From Treponema sp. UBA1798 (GTDB lineage Bacteria > Spirochaetota > Spirochaetia > Treponematales > Treponemataceae), in the NCBI GenBank assembly GCA_002319875.1, contig DCFS01000249.1:23769-36524 (forward strand): DNA of 12,756 bases, read 5' to 3'. Positions 1-7,625 of the stretch are shown one piece after another. A program made the position numbers and the translations under genes. Numbering within the stretch: the stretch's first letter is position 1; every line of letters starts with the position of its first letter. The notes below the pieces were generated by a model that made no database searches, was not told the DNA's origin, and saw only the letters and a list, made by a program, of their open reading frames with translations.

Positions 1-43
1 GCGATGTTTTAAGTCGTGATATTACAACGATTTAAAACTCGAC

Positions 44-86
44 GGCACCTCTAAAAAGTCACTGAAAGTGAGTTTTTAGAGGTGCC
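44..86. repeat. Near-perfect 43-nt hairpin repeat
   Basis: The arms GGCACCTCTAAAAA (44-57) and TTTTTAGAGGTGCC (73-86) are exact reverse complements. The intervening bases pair further (TCACT with AGTGA around a GAA loop), leaving only one G-G mismatch, so about 19 base pairs form. The core CCTCTAAAAA recurs at the right end of the window (12741-12750), which suggests a dispersed intergenic element rather than a private terminator. It could still end transcription of a gene to the left, since the run of T lies inside the right arm. The right arm carries AGAGGTG, a Shine-Dalgarno-like string 8 nt before the ATG at 93. Confidence 0.8.
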
Positions 87-92
87 CTTAAT

Positions 93-530
93 ATGTCTTC
101 CGGGGATACTGACGGTTCTGCACTTATAAAGAAAATCGCAGCGACGAACTATGATGCTGTTATAATGGATGCGTTTGTTGATGGTGGAAATACACCGTAC
201 GCAGCTTCGCAAATTACCAGCCTCAAAACGAAAGCTGCCGGAGGGAACAGGCTCATTATTGCGTACATGAGTATAGGCGAAGCGGAAGACTACCGCTGGT
301 ACTGGAATTCGTCATGGGTACAGGGAAATAAACTGACAGATTATGCCCCTTCATGGCTTAATGCAGTAAATCCTGACTGGAAAGGTAATTACAAGGTAAA
401 GTACTGGAATAAGGGCTGGAAGGCTCTGATTTACGGAAACGATTCGTCATATGTAAAAAAAATACTGGATGCAGGGTTTGACGGTGTGTATCTGGATATT
501 GTTGATGCGTACGAGTATTACGAAAATTAG
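93..530 (+). pseudogene. Truncated GH114 / TM1410-family glycosidase remnant
   Basis: The 145-residue product carries the core of the GH114-like TM1410/MJ1477 family (endo-alpha-1,4-polygalactosaminidase related, TIM barrel). Visible motifs are NYDAVIMD (19-26), AYMSIGEAEDYRWYW (57-71), NPDW followed by a GNYKVKYW stretch, and GFDGVYLDIVDAYEYYE near the C-terminus. Full members are secreted proteins of roughly 250-300 residues. Here both the signal peptide with the first barrel strand and everything after the LDIVDAYEY motif are missing. The reading frame is closed by a TGA at 69-71, inside the hairpin repeat, and no continuation is visible after 530 in any frame. It is therefore most likely a gene fragment whose left boundary coincides with the repeat. 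The AGAGGTG from the repeat could still drive translation. Family assignment is firm; loss of function is inferred from missing parts. Confidence 0.7.
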
Positions 531-534
531 AAAA

Positions 535-557
535 CGCCGCTTCTGTTGTTTGCGGCG
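535..557 (-). terminator. Rho-independent terminator of the GH9/DUF2007 unit
   Basis: CGCCGC (535-540) pairs perfectly with GCGGCG (552-557) around an 11-nt loop. On the minus strand the stem is followed by TTTT, and it lies just beyond the stop codon of the DUF2007-like gene. It also sits directly after the GH114 remnant on the plus strand, but there is no T tract on that side. Confidence 0.6.
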
Positions 558-564
558 GGATTGT

Positions 565-993
565 TCATTGTCTGGGATAAACAGTGATACCTGCACTGCT
601 TTTTTTTGAGCCGGTATAATCGTTCACGACGGCAAGGGCATCTTCATAATCGTTTACAAGAATCTGTAGTTTAATGCTCAGCCCGGAAGTCGTTGCGTCG
701 GTAAGCGGTCCATAGAATTTGTTGATATGGGTAAAGTCCGTATATGACGGAATTCCTGCTGATTGAAGCATTCCCTGCAGAAGGGCACAGTCACTCTGAT
801 TTGCAAGCTGAAGAAACGGTTGTGCCTTTTCACCACTCTGCACACGTTCAAAAAAAGCCTTGCTGAATTCGTCTGTATCCTTTGCATCGTCGGGGGCTGT
901 AACTTCCGGGGATGATTTCTTCTGATTCTTCCATGCAGCATACCCGGCAATGCACAGTAAAACTGCACCACAAATAATGATAATCGGTAACAT
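565..993 (-). CDS. Membrane-anchored DUF2007-like protein
   Basis: This 142-residue protein begins with one hydrophobic segment (about 3-20, IIIICGAVLLCIAGYAAW), then a charged linker, then a soluble C-terminal domain from about 60. The pattern of an ALLQGMLQSAGIPSYT helix, a loop with glycines, and LQILVNDYEDALAVVNDY fits the DUF2007 ferredoxin-like domain, described in databases as a putative signal-transducing domain of unknown function. The tail is probably cytoplasmic or periplasmic depending on anchor orientation, which I cannot tell. It follows the GH9 gene by 15 nt on the same strand with a good AAGGAGA ribosome site, so the two are very likely co-transcribed. A run of eight T (600-607 on +) encodes a double lysine near the C-terminus. 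The DUF2007 match is by eye. Confidence 0.75.
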   Translation of the reverse strand: MLPIIIICGAVLLCIAGYAAWKNQKKSSPEVTAPDDAKDTDEFSKAFFERVQSGEKAQPFLQLANQSDCALLQGMLQSAGIPSYTDFTHINKFYGPLTDATTSGLSIKLQILVNDYEDALAVVNDYTGSKKSSAGITVYPRQ

Positions 994-1008
994 GGGGATT
1001 CTCCTTGG

Positions 1009-3177
1009 TTATTTTTCTGCATAGTACAGCTTTGCCAGTGCATATACAAGGGCAGAATTCCAGTAAATTGCAACTTCGTTTGTGCTGAAACTCTGGTAAT
1101 TATCCGTATAACAAAGAAGAGGTGGTTTGTCAGCAAGAATATTCTGCGCGAACGGATCTTCAAGCTTTGCGTCCGGCCCGCCGGTGAGCATGCCTTTCAT
1201 CGGGGTGTTTTTTGCAATTGATGGGCGGTGATGCGGATGCTGCGGACTGTGCGAACCGAATCCTGTTACAAAGCATTCCGTTAATGGATTACAACCAAGA
1301 ATGTAATTAACCTGTGCATATGCGGTAGTTTTGTATTTGTCTTTTTTTGTTATATCGTAAGCAACGGCAAGCAGATGGGCGTTATTCAGGACTTCCATAT
1401 TGCTTCCCCATACAGGAGTTTCTATTGTAAGGGCAAATCCCGATTTTTGTGACTGTACTATAAGTTCGTCTGCCCGGCTTTGAATTGATTTTTTTGCGTC
1501 GTTTACAAGCGATGCGGGGAATAACTCAGAATTTTTGATTACTATTTCATCAGCATACGCTTCCATCTGCATCCATCCGTATTCTTCCTTCCATGAAGCA
1601 GCAGCAGGATCTGCACGTATTTTTTTTGCCTCATCTGCATATTTATCGCTGCCTGTTGCTTTGCACAGCGATACCGCTGCAAAATAGCGTTCATCTGCAT
1701 CATAATTATCCGCGTAAGCTCCTGTTTCTATGGTTCCGGGATTGGAAAAAGCCTGTATGGTATTCTGTTTAAGATACGTCCATGCTTTTTCTGCTGCAGC
1801 AAGTGCTATGTCTGCAAAATGCGGATTACTTTTCCGATAATATACCGATGCAAGAGCCATTGCCCCTGCAAAATCTGCTGTTGCAGGGGTAGAAACGGGG
1901 GAAACGATAAGCTGGTCGGTTTCAAGTTCCGGCATTTCAAACGGGGGAAATTTCCTGCAGGTTATCTTGTGATAAACACCGCCGTCGTCGCGCTGCATCC
2001 TGAGCATCCAGTCCAGTTCCCTCTGTGTTTCAGCAAGAATGTCGAAATCGGAATATGTGCTGCCCATAACGTCATGAGCGAGCATAAGATCGGTTACTGT
2101 TTTTGCAGCAGGTACAACATACCGGCCGTAATCTCCTGCGTCGTGCCATCCACCGTCTGCTTCCATATAATTATTTGTACCGAATATGCGCGCTATTCCG
2201 ACATGGCACTGCGGATGGGCGAACACGGGGTCGGTGACTGATGTTCCGCACCGTGAAAGGGCAAAATAGTTCAATGCACTGGTGAGCAGAGGTGTGTATA
2301 CGTTTTTGCTGACAGTGAAGGGAAAGCTTTGGTATTCGCCGCATTTTATTACATAAGTACCCGGTCTTTTTACGGCGGAAAAATCAGCGCGCGCAGTATA
2401 TTCAGCTGCCTGTTCATCACGGACAGCCTTAGAAAGTTTACCTTTTAGTACTTCCCTGCCGGTTTCATCAAGTACGCTGAACGACAGTCCGTTTTTTTTA
2501 ACTTTCACAAACGCTGTTTTTATGTCGTCCGGCCGATATCCTGCCTGGTTGATCCGTACGTAATCAGCACCGCCGTTTCCTTTGTCCGTATCCGTGATGG
2601 TATTGGTAAGCACAAGCGAGACATCCCTGAGTATGACTTCTGCAGGCATGTTTCCGTTGTCCCTGTCGGGAAAACAGCCCATGTTAAAGGCAAGACGGGG
2701 AGCCGTGTCGGAATCTTTCTTCATTTCAAAATCTATAGAATAGGTGCTCAACGCGGGCGTAAACGTATATGTACCGGCTGCATAAGGATGGTAATCACCG
2801 CCGTTTAACTGAATTCGTACTTCACATCCTTTGGGGACTGTTGCACTTGCGCTGAATTTAAGCGTATATTTTCCGCCCTGATAGAGCCGGAATCCGTCAT
2901 AATAGAATTGTACCCCGTAATTAACGGTTCCTGTTGACGAAATGGAAATATCTGCCTGATTCCGGGAATATTGTGCAGTTGCGCTTCCGCCGGATAAGAA
3001 AAAATTCCATCCTTTGTCCTGTTTACTGAAATCTCCGTTTGTCAGCTGGTTCACACCGGTTTGCAGCCAGATTTTTGGGCCGGAATCTTTCTGTTCAAAA
3101 GGTTTAAATTTACTAGTACATGATAAAAATAATGACAACGTTGTAGTTAAAGATAATAATAACCTGTAGACTCTCAT
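1009..3177 (-). CDS. Lipoprotein GH9 cellulase with CBM4/9-like module
   Basis: This 722-residue glycoside hydrolase family 9 enzyme is an inverting endo- or processive beta-1,4-glucanase acting on cellulose or related beta-glucans. The order is: signal peptide with spirochaete-type lipobox LFLSC (Cys20); a CBM4/9-like beta-sandwich (about 42-192, starting NQLTNGDF); the Ig-like CelD_N domain (about 205-290, starting VRINQAGYRP); and the (alpha/alpha)6 catalytic domain (about 295-720). Catalytic signatures are all present: GGWHDAGDYGRY with Asp346 and Asp349, the histidine segment HPHHRPS (647-653), and the C-terminal TDNYQ...NEVAIYWNSAL with Asp692 and general acid Glu701. It should be active and lipid-anchored at the cell surface or periplasm. 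It leads an operon with the DUF2007-like gene. The ATG at 3177 is chosen because it directly precedes the signal peptide; no ribosome site precedes it. Confidence 0.93.
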   Translation of the reverse strand: MRVYRLLLSLTTTLSLFLSCTSKFKPFEQKDSGPKIWLQTGVNQLTNGDFSKQDKGWNFFLSGGSATAQYSRNQADISISSTGTVNYGVQFYYDGFRLYQGGKYTLKFSASATVPKGCEVRIQLNGGDYHPYAAGTYTFTPALSTYSIDFEMKKDSDTAPRLAFNMGCFPDRDNGNMPAEVILRDVSLVLTNTITDTDKGNGGADYVRINQAGYRPDDIKTAFVKVKKNGLSFSVLDETGREVLKGKLSKAVRDEQAAEYTARADFSAVKRPGTYVIKCGEYQSFPFTVSKNVYTPLLTSALNYFALSRCGTSVTDPVFAHPQCHVGIARIFGTNNYMEADGGWHDAGDYGRYVVPAAKTVTDLMLAHDVMGSTYSDFDILAETQRELDWMLRMQRDDGGVYHKITCRKFPPFEMPELETDQLIVSPVSTPATADFAGAMALASVYYRKSNPHFADIALAAAEKAWTYLKQNTIQAFSNPGTIETGAYADNYDADERYFAAVSLCKATGSDKYADEAKKIRADPAAASWKEEYGWMQMEAYADEIVIKNSELFPASLVNDAKKSIQSRADELIVQSQKSGFALTIETPVWGSNMEVLNNAHLLAVAYDITKKDKYKTTAYAQVNYILGCNPLTECFVTGFGSHSPQHPHHRPSIAKNTPMKGMLTGGPDAKLEDPFAQNILADKPPLLCYTDNYQSFSTNEVAIYWNSALVYALAKLYYAEK

Positions 3178-3214
3178 AGATTATATTATATCATGACTTA
3201 TAAAAAACTGTACA
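3178..3214 (-). promoter_or_regulatory. Candidate promoter of GH9, probably leaderless
   Basis: On the minus strand TATAAT (3190-3185) lies 18 nt downstream of TGTACA (3214-3209), which matches 4 of 6 of the -35 consensus. A start about 7 nt past the -10 falls within a base or two of the ATG at 3177. There is no Shine-Dalgarno sequence, so the mRNA may be leaderless. A second overlapping TATAAT (3185-3180) would place the start inside the gene. Confidence 0.4.
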
Positions 3215-3245
3215 TAAAATAATGAAAAAGTTAGAATGACAGAAT

Positions 3246-3455
3246 ATGGATAAAGAGACAGAAGAGCGTTTTATTGCACTTGAAACAAAGCTTGCATATC
3301 TTGAGGATTTTGTTAATCAGCTGCAGGAGGTATCTGTAGCGCAGTCAAAGCAGATAGATGTCCTTAAGCAGGAAAACAAACTGTTGTCGGGAAGGCTCCA
3401 GGATTTGTCCGATAATCTTGAAGAAATTCCGAATAGAAAACCGCCGCATTATTAA
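3246..3455 (+). CDS. slyX: SlyX-family coiled-coil protein
   Basis: The 69-residue protein is almost entirely one amphipathic coiled coil: ERFIALETKLAYLEDFVNQLQ, continuing through a heptad pattern to about residue 58, then a short tail ending RKPPHY. This tail, the length and the acidic N-terminus are typical of SlyX. The family is cytoplasmic and of unclear function; it was named after its position beside slyD in enterobacteria. It lies 29 nt upstream of the pseudouridine synthase on the same strand, so the two probably form an operon. No clear ribosome site precedes the ATG (GACAGAAT), so expression may be modest. Confidence 0.8.
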   Translation: MDKETEERFIALETKLAYLEDFVNQLQEVSVAQSKQIDVLKQENKLLSGRLQDLSDNLEEIPNRKPPHY

Positions 3456-3484
3456 ACTATGGATCAAGAATAGTAAGGAAAAGT

Positions 3485-4483
3485 ATGGAAAAAGCAAGTA
3501 CGCAGTATAAGCGCGAGCATAAATCTGATTTTGGCCGCGAAAAAATCGAGATTTTGTATGAGGATGAATTTATTGTTGTGATTAATAAACCTTCGGGAAT
3601 GCTGTCTGTTCCGTATCCGGGGAGTCATGTGCGTACGGCAATTGACGTTCTGGAACAGCTGATGCGTAAGAACGGAACGTATGCTGTCAGACACAGACCT
3701 TTTGTTGTTCACCGGCTTGACCGCGATACTTCGGGGGTCATGATGTTTGCGATGACTGAGCATATGCAGCAGAAAATAATGGGTTCCTGGCAGACGATGG
3801 TTACAGAACGGTTGTATCATGCTGTAGCGGAAAATCCGCATGAAGGGGAACTTCCTGATTACGGCATTATTAACGACCCGCTTGCTTACAACGCCTATAA
3901 CGTCGGTTTTGTTCCGAAGGCTGGAGCTAAACCTGCTGAAGACGCCCGTCCGGGCAGATTTTCCGGCAGGGAAAAATCAATTTATGAAAAGCATCTGGGC
4001 TTTTCTGATGGAAAGGCAAAATTCAAAACGATAGAGGCACGGACGCATTTTAGAGTAATAGAACGCGGCCCTACTCATACGATGTTTGAACTTAGTCTTG
4101 ATACCGGTAAGAAAAACCAGATACGTGCACATCTTGCGGCAAAAGGGTATCCACTTGCCGGTGATGAGAATTACCGCGCGCATACAGACCCCTTCGGACG
4201 GCTTGCGCTTCATGCACGGACGCTTGAATTTATTCACCCGGAGACGGGTGCGAGTATGAAATTTGAGGTGCCCGAACCGGAGGAATGGCTTTCGTATGTT
4301 AAAAAAGGTGACAGCCATCCTGTCGTACCGGTCTGGCAGAAAGTATTCGATACAAAACACACTGAAAAGAAAAAGAATATTTACAACGAAGCAAAGCATA
4401 TAGAAAAGGAGCACGTAAGCGGCAGACAGCTTGCTCATATGAGCTTTATGGAACGCGGTAAGATCGGCAGGAAGAAAAAATAA
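3485..4483 (+). CDS. RluA-family pseudouridine synthase with basic C-terminal tail
   Basis: The 332-residue protein isomerises uridine to pseudouridine in rRNA or tRNA. The family motif HRLDRDTSG (76-84) contains the catalytic Asp79. KPSGMLSVPYPG (35-46), GKKNQIRAHLAAKGYPLAGD (208-227) and LALHARTLEFIHPETG (240-255) are the other RluA signatures. There is no N-terminal S4 domain, as in RluA rather than RluC/D. After the usual end of the fold (about 272) come some 60 extra residues rich in Lys, Arg and His, closing with RQLAHMSFMERGKIGRKKK; this basic tail probably aids RNA contact (inference). The ATG follows AAGGA with good spacing. The exact target uridine cannot be told from sequence alone. 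The terminator at 4492-4534 follows directly. Confidence 0.9.
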   Translation: MEKASTQYKREHKSDFGREKIEILYEDEFIVVINKPSGMLSVPYPGSHVRTAIDVLEQLMRKNGTYAVRHRPFVVHRLDRDTSGVMMFAMTEHMQQKIMGSWQTMVTERLYHAVAENPHEGELPDYGIINDPLAYNAYNVGFVPKAGAKPAEDARPGRFSGREKSIYEKHLGFSDGKAKFKTIEARTHFRVIERGPTHTMFELSLDTGKKNQIRAHLAAKGYPLAGDENYRAHTDPFGRLALHARTLEFIHPETGASMKFEVPEPEEWLSYVKKGDSHPVVPVWQKVFDTKHTEKKKNIYNEAKHIEKEHVSGRQLAHMSFMERGKIGRKKK

Positions 4484-4491
4484 TTGTGAAG

Positions 4492-4546
4492 CAGGGCTGT
4501 CTGTAAAAGCAACGGAATTTTACAGGCAGCCCTGTTAATTAATTTT
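4492..4546 (+). terminator. Strong terminator after slyX-pseudouridine synthase unit
   Basis: Arms 4492-4508 and 4518-4534 pair over 17 bp, with one G-U pair, around the 9-nt loop GCAACGGAA. The stem is followed by TTAATTAATTTT. It lies 8 nt after the stop codon. Confidence 0.8.
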
Positions 4547-4561
4547 CAGGGAGCACTGTTT

Positions 4562-7500
4562 ATGAAAAAACTATTGAGCTGTATGCTGGTATGCATCATT
4601 TTTTCCGGTTTGTCATTATCTGCCGCAGACGGAGTTATGTCCGGTGAAAAAGATATCAGGGTAGTTCAGACGAAATGGTTTGATATTATCTATCCGGAGG
4701 ATTCCGAAGGTGCTGCAGCGCTACTTGCGGAAAAGGCAGATTCCGTTTATGAAGATGTTTGTTCTTCGCTGGGAACAGAACAATGGGCCAGGTTTCCTGT
4801 TGTTCTGACACCTGCACAGGATGAATTCAATGCATATTTTACGCAGGTCTTTTACAATCATATTGTTCTATATGATACGCCTGAAACAGAATCTATGGCG
4901 GTATTTTCTGATACGCTGTTATCCACGTTCCGGCACGAACTTACTCATGCTGTCACGTATAACATGAAGAACGAATTCTGGCGGACAGTCAGTGCAGTAT
5001 TCGGTGATTGTGTTAATCCGGCATGGCTGTTCATGACAAGTTCTCATGCGGAAGGTGCTGCCGTTGCTTCTGAAAGTATGAGCGGAGAAGGTCGTCTGAA
5101 TGATTCTTACAGCGCGCAGATGGTGCGGCAGGCAAAACTTGAAGGGCTGTTTTCCGGTTATGCCGATATATACGGTGCGCACGATAAATATCCCGGTAAT
5201 CAGAATTACTATTTTGGAAGCGCGTTTGACTGGTGGCTGCAGAGGACGTTCGGTATGGAAAAGTATGCCCGGTTCTGGTATAAATGTGTAAATTTCCAGA
5301 CATTTCATCAGTCTGCTGCATTTAAATCAGTATACGGGATTTCTGTGAAAGATGCGTGGAACCAGTTTGAAGATTCTGTTGCAGTTCCGGACATTCTGCC
5401 TGATCCGCTCGGTAATGACGGATATGCAGATTTTTTTTCGGGAACGCAGATAAGGTCTCGTGAGAACAGCCGCGGTTCATTATATACATCATTGTCTGCC
5501 GGCAGTACCGGTGTCGCTTATCGTGATCGTTATAGTAATAGTTTCTGGTTTTCAGAGTGGAACAAGAAAACCCGGCAGTATAAGGAAAGCAGGAAATTAT
5601 TTACGGTTTTGAACACAACAAGGGCTGTCCTTTCTTCTGACGGAAAATACGCTGTGGTGAGCTTGACAAGTGAAGGGCACGATGTTCCGAAAAACGAAGT
5701 GCGTATATACGGACTGAACAGCCGCGGGTGGTATCCGGTTAAAGGTACGGGGCTCCGCGATGCTGCGGTTATTACGTATCAGGGAAAACATTACCTTGCG
5801 GCGGTAAAAACAAAGTCTCGGAATACAGCTCTCTCTATTTATGCCTTGAATGAAAATAAAGCAGGAACCCGTATCCTGAATGCAGAACTGGTTGAGCAGA
5901 TTCCGTTTCCCTCCGGTGATGTTCCGTTTGCACCTGCAGATGGTGGTGACGGTGCTGTGGTATATGTTTATAAATCCGGTTTGAACTGGTCGATAAGGTT
6001 TTATTCAATAGCAGACGGTACAGTGTCGGATTATAAAACACCGGTAGACCGTATGGTAATCAGGGATGTTTCACTTGCCTCTGTCCATGGCAGAGAAAAA
6101 ACATATGTGTTTTCCTGGACAAAACCCGGTTCAATGCCGCGGTTCGGCGAATTTACCACAGGTTCGGGATCTGATGTAGTGATGAAACTTCAGTCAGGCG
6201 ATGTATCGGGAGGTGTATACTGTCCCGTTCTGCTCAGCAACGGACGTATTGCGTACTCGGGAGAATTTTTCCGGGACTGGCGTCTTATTACAGTTGATCC
6301 TGAAAAAATTGCCGCTGATGTTTTTATCATACATACTGAAGTAAAAGTTTCAGCTCCGGTTAGTAATGCGTCTGATAAAATCCCCGGCAAAAATGATTCA
6401 GCAGAGGGGCCGCACACGGACTATCCACAGCTTAGTAATGCTAAAAAATACAACTTGTTTAACTACTATAAACGTGGATTACTTTTACCTTTCAGCGATA
6501 ATGTAACTTACGCATATGAGGACGGAAAATTTTCAACGACGCTTATTCCGTTCGGGGTAACATATGCGTCGTCGAATCCCTGGTCTTCATGTATTGCAGA
6601 AGTGTCGGCCGGATACAATCCGTTTACAAACAGCGGTGTAGTAAAAACAAGTTTTAAGAGCGGAACTGCGACGTCTCTGTTCTCTTACGTGTTTTCCAAT
6701 CAGGCAGAATTTGACCGTCACGGGTATAAACAGACGATGAACGTTGCGAAGTTATCATCGGTAGTCCCTGCCGGTAATATTTCATATATTACGTTTGGAA
6801 ATGAAACAGATATTTTTGAGGGCCGGCAAAGTCTGACTGAATATTCTGAAGGGGATGCGCAGAAGGTGTACAGCCCGAAGTTTTTTTTTGGTTGTCTTGA
6901 AAACGACTATATGACAGCTTTGTTTATTGGGCAGAATCAGTTTTCTGCTGGATATACAAATATTCATAAAACAGGTCCGGGAACCTACGAGGAGGGTGGA
7001 TTTTCAGTCTCTGCTTCTTATCTTGCTTCGTATATTTCAAATGCAGGAGATGCTCTGTCGTGGAATAATTTTTATCAGAATATTTCCCCGGAAATCATTG
7101 TTAAGCTGCCGTGGCTTCTGCCGTACATATGCAGTTATGGATATACGTATAATTTTCCGATAAAAATAGAGTCTGCACTTTTTTCGTCCAAATCTGCGTT
7201 TCTGAGTAATACGGGGAACGTAATACTATTTGCAAGTGAGATACAAAAGGCTGTTCCGTTCCTGACTCTGTTGTATATAAGCAGGTACAGGCTTTCTGCA
7301 GAGTATACCGGCGAATTTAAATATACCGGCAGTCAGTCATGGGATTTTCTGAATACGCCGGAACTTATGAAACAGATGTGTGCGGGTGATATGAATTATT
7401 ATGACTCAGCAGGCTTGCAGGCTGTTGTAACGATGATACCGAATTTCGGTGTTTTTGCCGCTTATTCTTCATCTATTAATCTGAGTGCAGAGTTGAAATA

Positions 7501-7567
7501 TCGGATTCATAAGACTGTCAGTCAGAATCCGCTGGTTTTTGAAATAGGTTTTGTTGCAGCGTATTAG
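4562..7567 (+). CDS. Exported zinc peptidase, beta-propeller and outer-membrane barrel fusion
   Basis: The 1001-residue protein starts with a Sec signal peptide (cleavage likely after the SLSAA segment near residue 22). Residues about 35-275 look like a peptidase-MA-type gluzincin: HELTH (125-129) gives two zinc histidines and the catalytic Glu126, and SHAEGAAVASES offers Glu164 as third ligand. Residues about 290-590 are repeated short beta-strands with SSDGKYAVVSL- and SNGRIAYSG-like turns, as in TolB/WD40-type propellers. From about 627 (YNLFNYYKRGLLLPFSDN) to the aromatic last residue Tyr1001 the sequence is alternating beta-strand rich, about 370 residues, the size of an Omp85/BamA-type barrel, and ends in FEIGFVAAY. 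I infer an outer-membrane protein with a periplasmic or surface protease. It has its own GGGAG ribosome site and terminators on both sides, so it is probably monocistronic. The peptidase call is firm; propeller and barrel are inferred from pattern. Confidence 0.8.
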   Translation: MKKLLSCMLVCIIFSGLSLSAADGVMSGEKDIRVVQTKWFDIIYPEDSEGAAALLAEKADSVYEDVCSSLGTEQWARFPVVLTPAQDEFNAYFTQVFYNHIVLYDTPETESMAVFSDTLLSTFRHELTHAVTYNMKNEFWRTVSAVFGDCVNPAWLFMTSSHAEGAAVASESMSGEGRLNDSYSAQMVRQAKLEGLFSGYADIYGAHDKYPGNQNYYFGSAFDWWLQRTFGMEKYARFWYKCVNFQTFHQSAAFKSVYGISVKDAWNQFEDSVAVPDILPDPLGNDGYADFFSGTQIRSRENSRGSLYTSLSAGSTGVAYRDRYSNSFWFSEWNKKTRQYKESRKLFTVLNTTRAVLSSDGKYAVVSLTSEGHDVPKNEVRIYGLNSRGWYPVKGTGLRDAAVITYQGKHYLAAVKTKSRNTALSIYALNENKAGTRILNAELVEQIPFPSGDVPFAPADGGDGAVVYVYKSGLNWSIRFYSIADGTVSDYKTPVDRMVIRDVSLASVHGREKTYVFSWTKPGSMPRFGEFTTGSGSDVVMKLQSGDVSGGVYCPVLLSNGRIAYSGEFFRDWRLITVDPEKIAADVFIIHTEVKVSAPVSNASDKIPGKNDSAEGPHTDYPQLSNAKKYNLFNYYKRGLLLPFSDNVTYAYEDGKFSTTLIPFGVTYASSNPWSSCIAEVSAGYNPFTNSGVVKTSFKSGTATSLFSYVFSNQAEFDRHGYKQTMNVAKLSSVVPAGNISYITFGNETDIFEGRQSLTEYSEGDAQKVYSPKFFFGCLENDYMTALFIGQNQFSAGYTNIHKTGPGTYEEGGFSVSASYLASYISNAGDALSWNNFYQNISPEIIVKLPWLLPYICSYGYTYNFPIKIESALFSSKSAFLSNTGNVILFASEIQKAVPFLTLLYISRYRLSAEYTGEFKYTGSQSWDFLNTPELMKQMCAGDMNYYDSAGLQAVVTMIPNFGVFAAYSSSINLSAELKYRIHKTVSQNPLVFEIGFVAAY

Positions 7568-7581
7568 AAGTATCGGGTAAA

Positions 7582-7625
7582 GCAGGTGTATGTTTTTTTG
7601 TGTACACCCGCCTTTTATTTTTTAT
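7582..7625. terminator. Terminator between convergent genes
   Basis: GCAGGTGTA (7582-7590) pairs with TACACCCGC (7603-7611) with one A-C mismatch, around a T-rich 12-nt loop, then CTTTTATTTTTTAT follows on +. It sits 14 nt after the stop of the large fusion gene. Its T tail runs into the last codons of the aminopeptidase gene on -. Confidence 0.7.

Noticed and set aside
3..35. Frame reading DVLSRDITTI then stop at the left edge, possibly the end of an upstream + gene
   Set aside because: Only 10 codons are visible, so coding cannot be supported.
1819..2241. 140-codon frame antisense to the GH9 gene
   Set aside because: It is a shadow of a well-supported GH9 catalytic domain, and its product has an odd composition rich in Cys, Arg and His.
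3977..4438. 153-codon antisense frame in the pseudouridine synthase
   Set aside because: It is a shadow frame: the plus-strand gene has all RluA motifs here.
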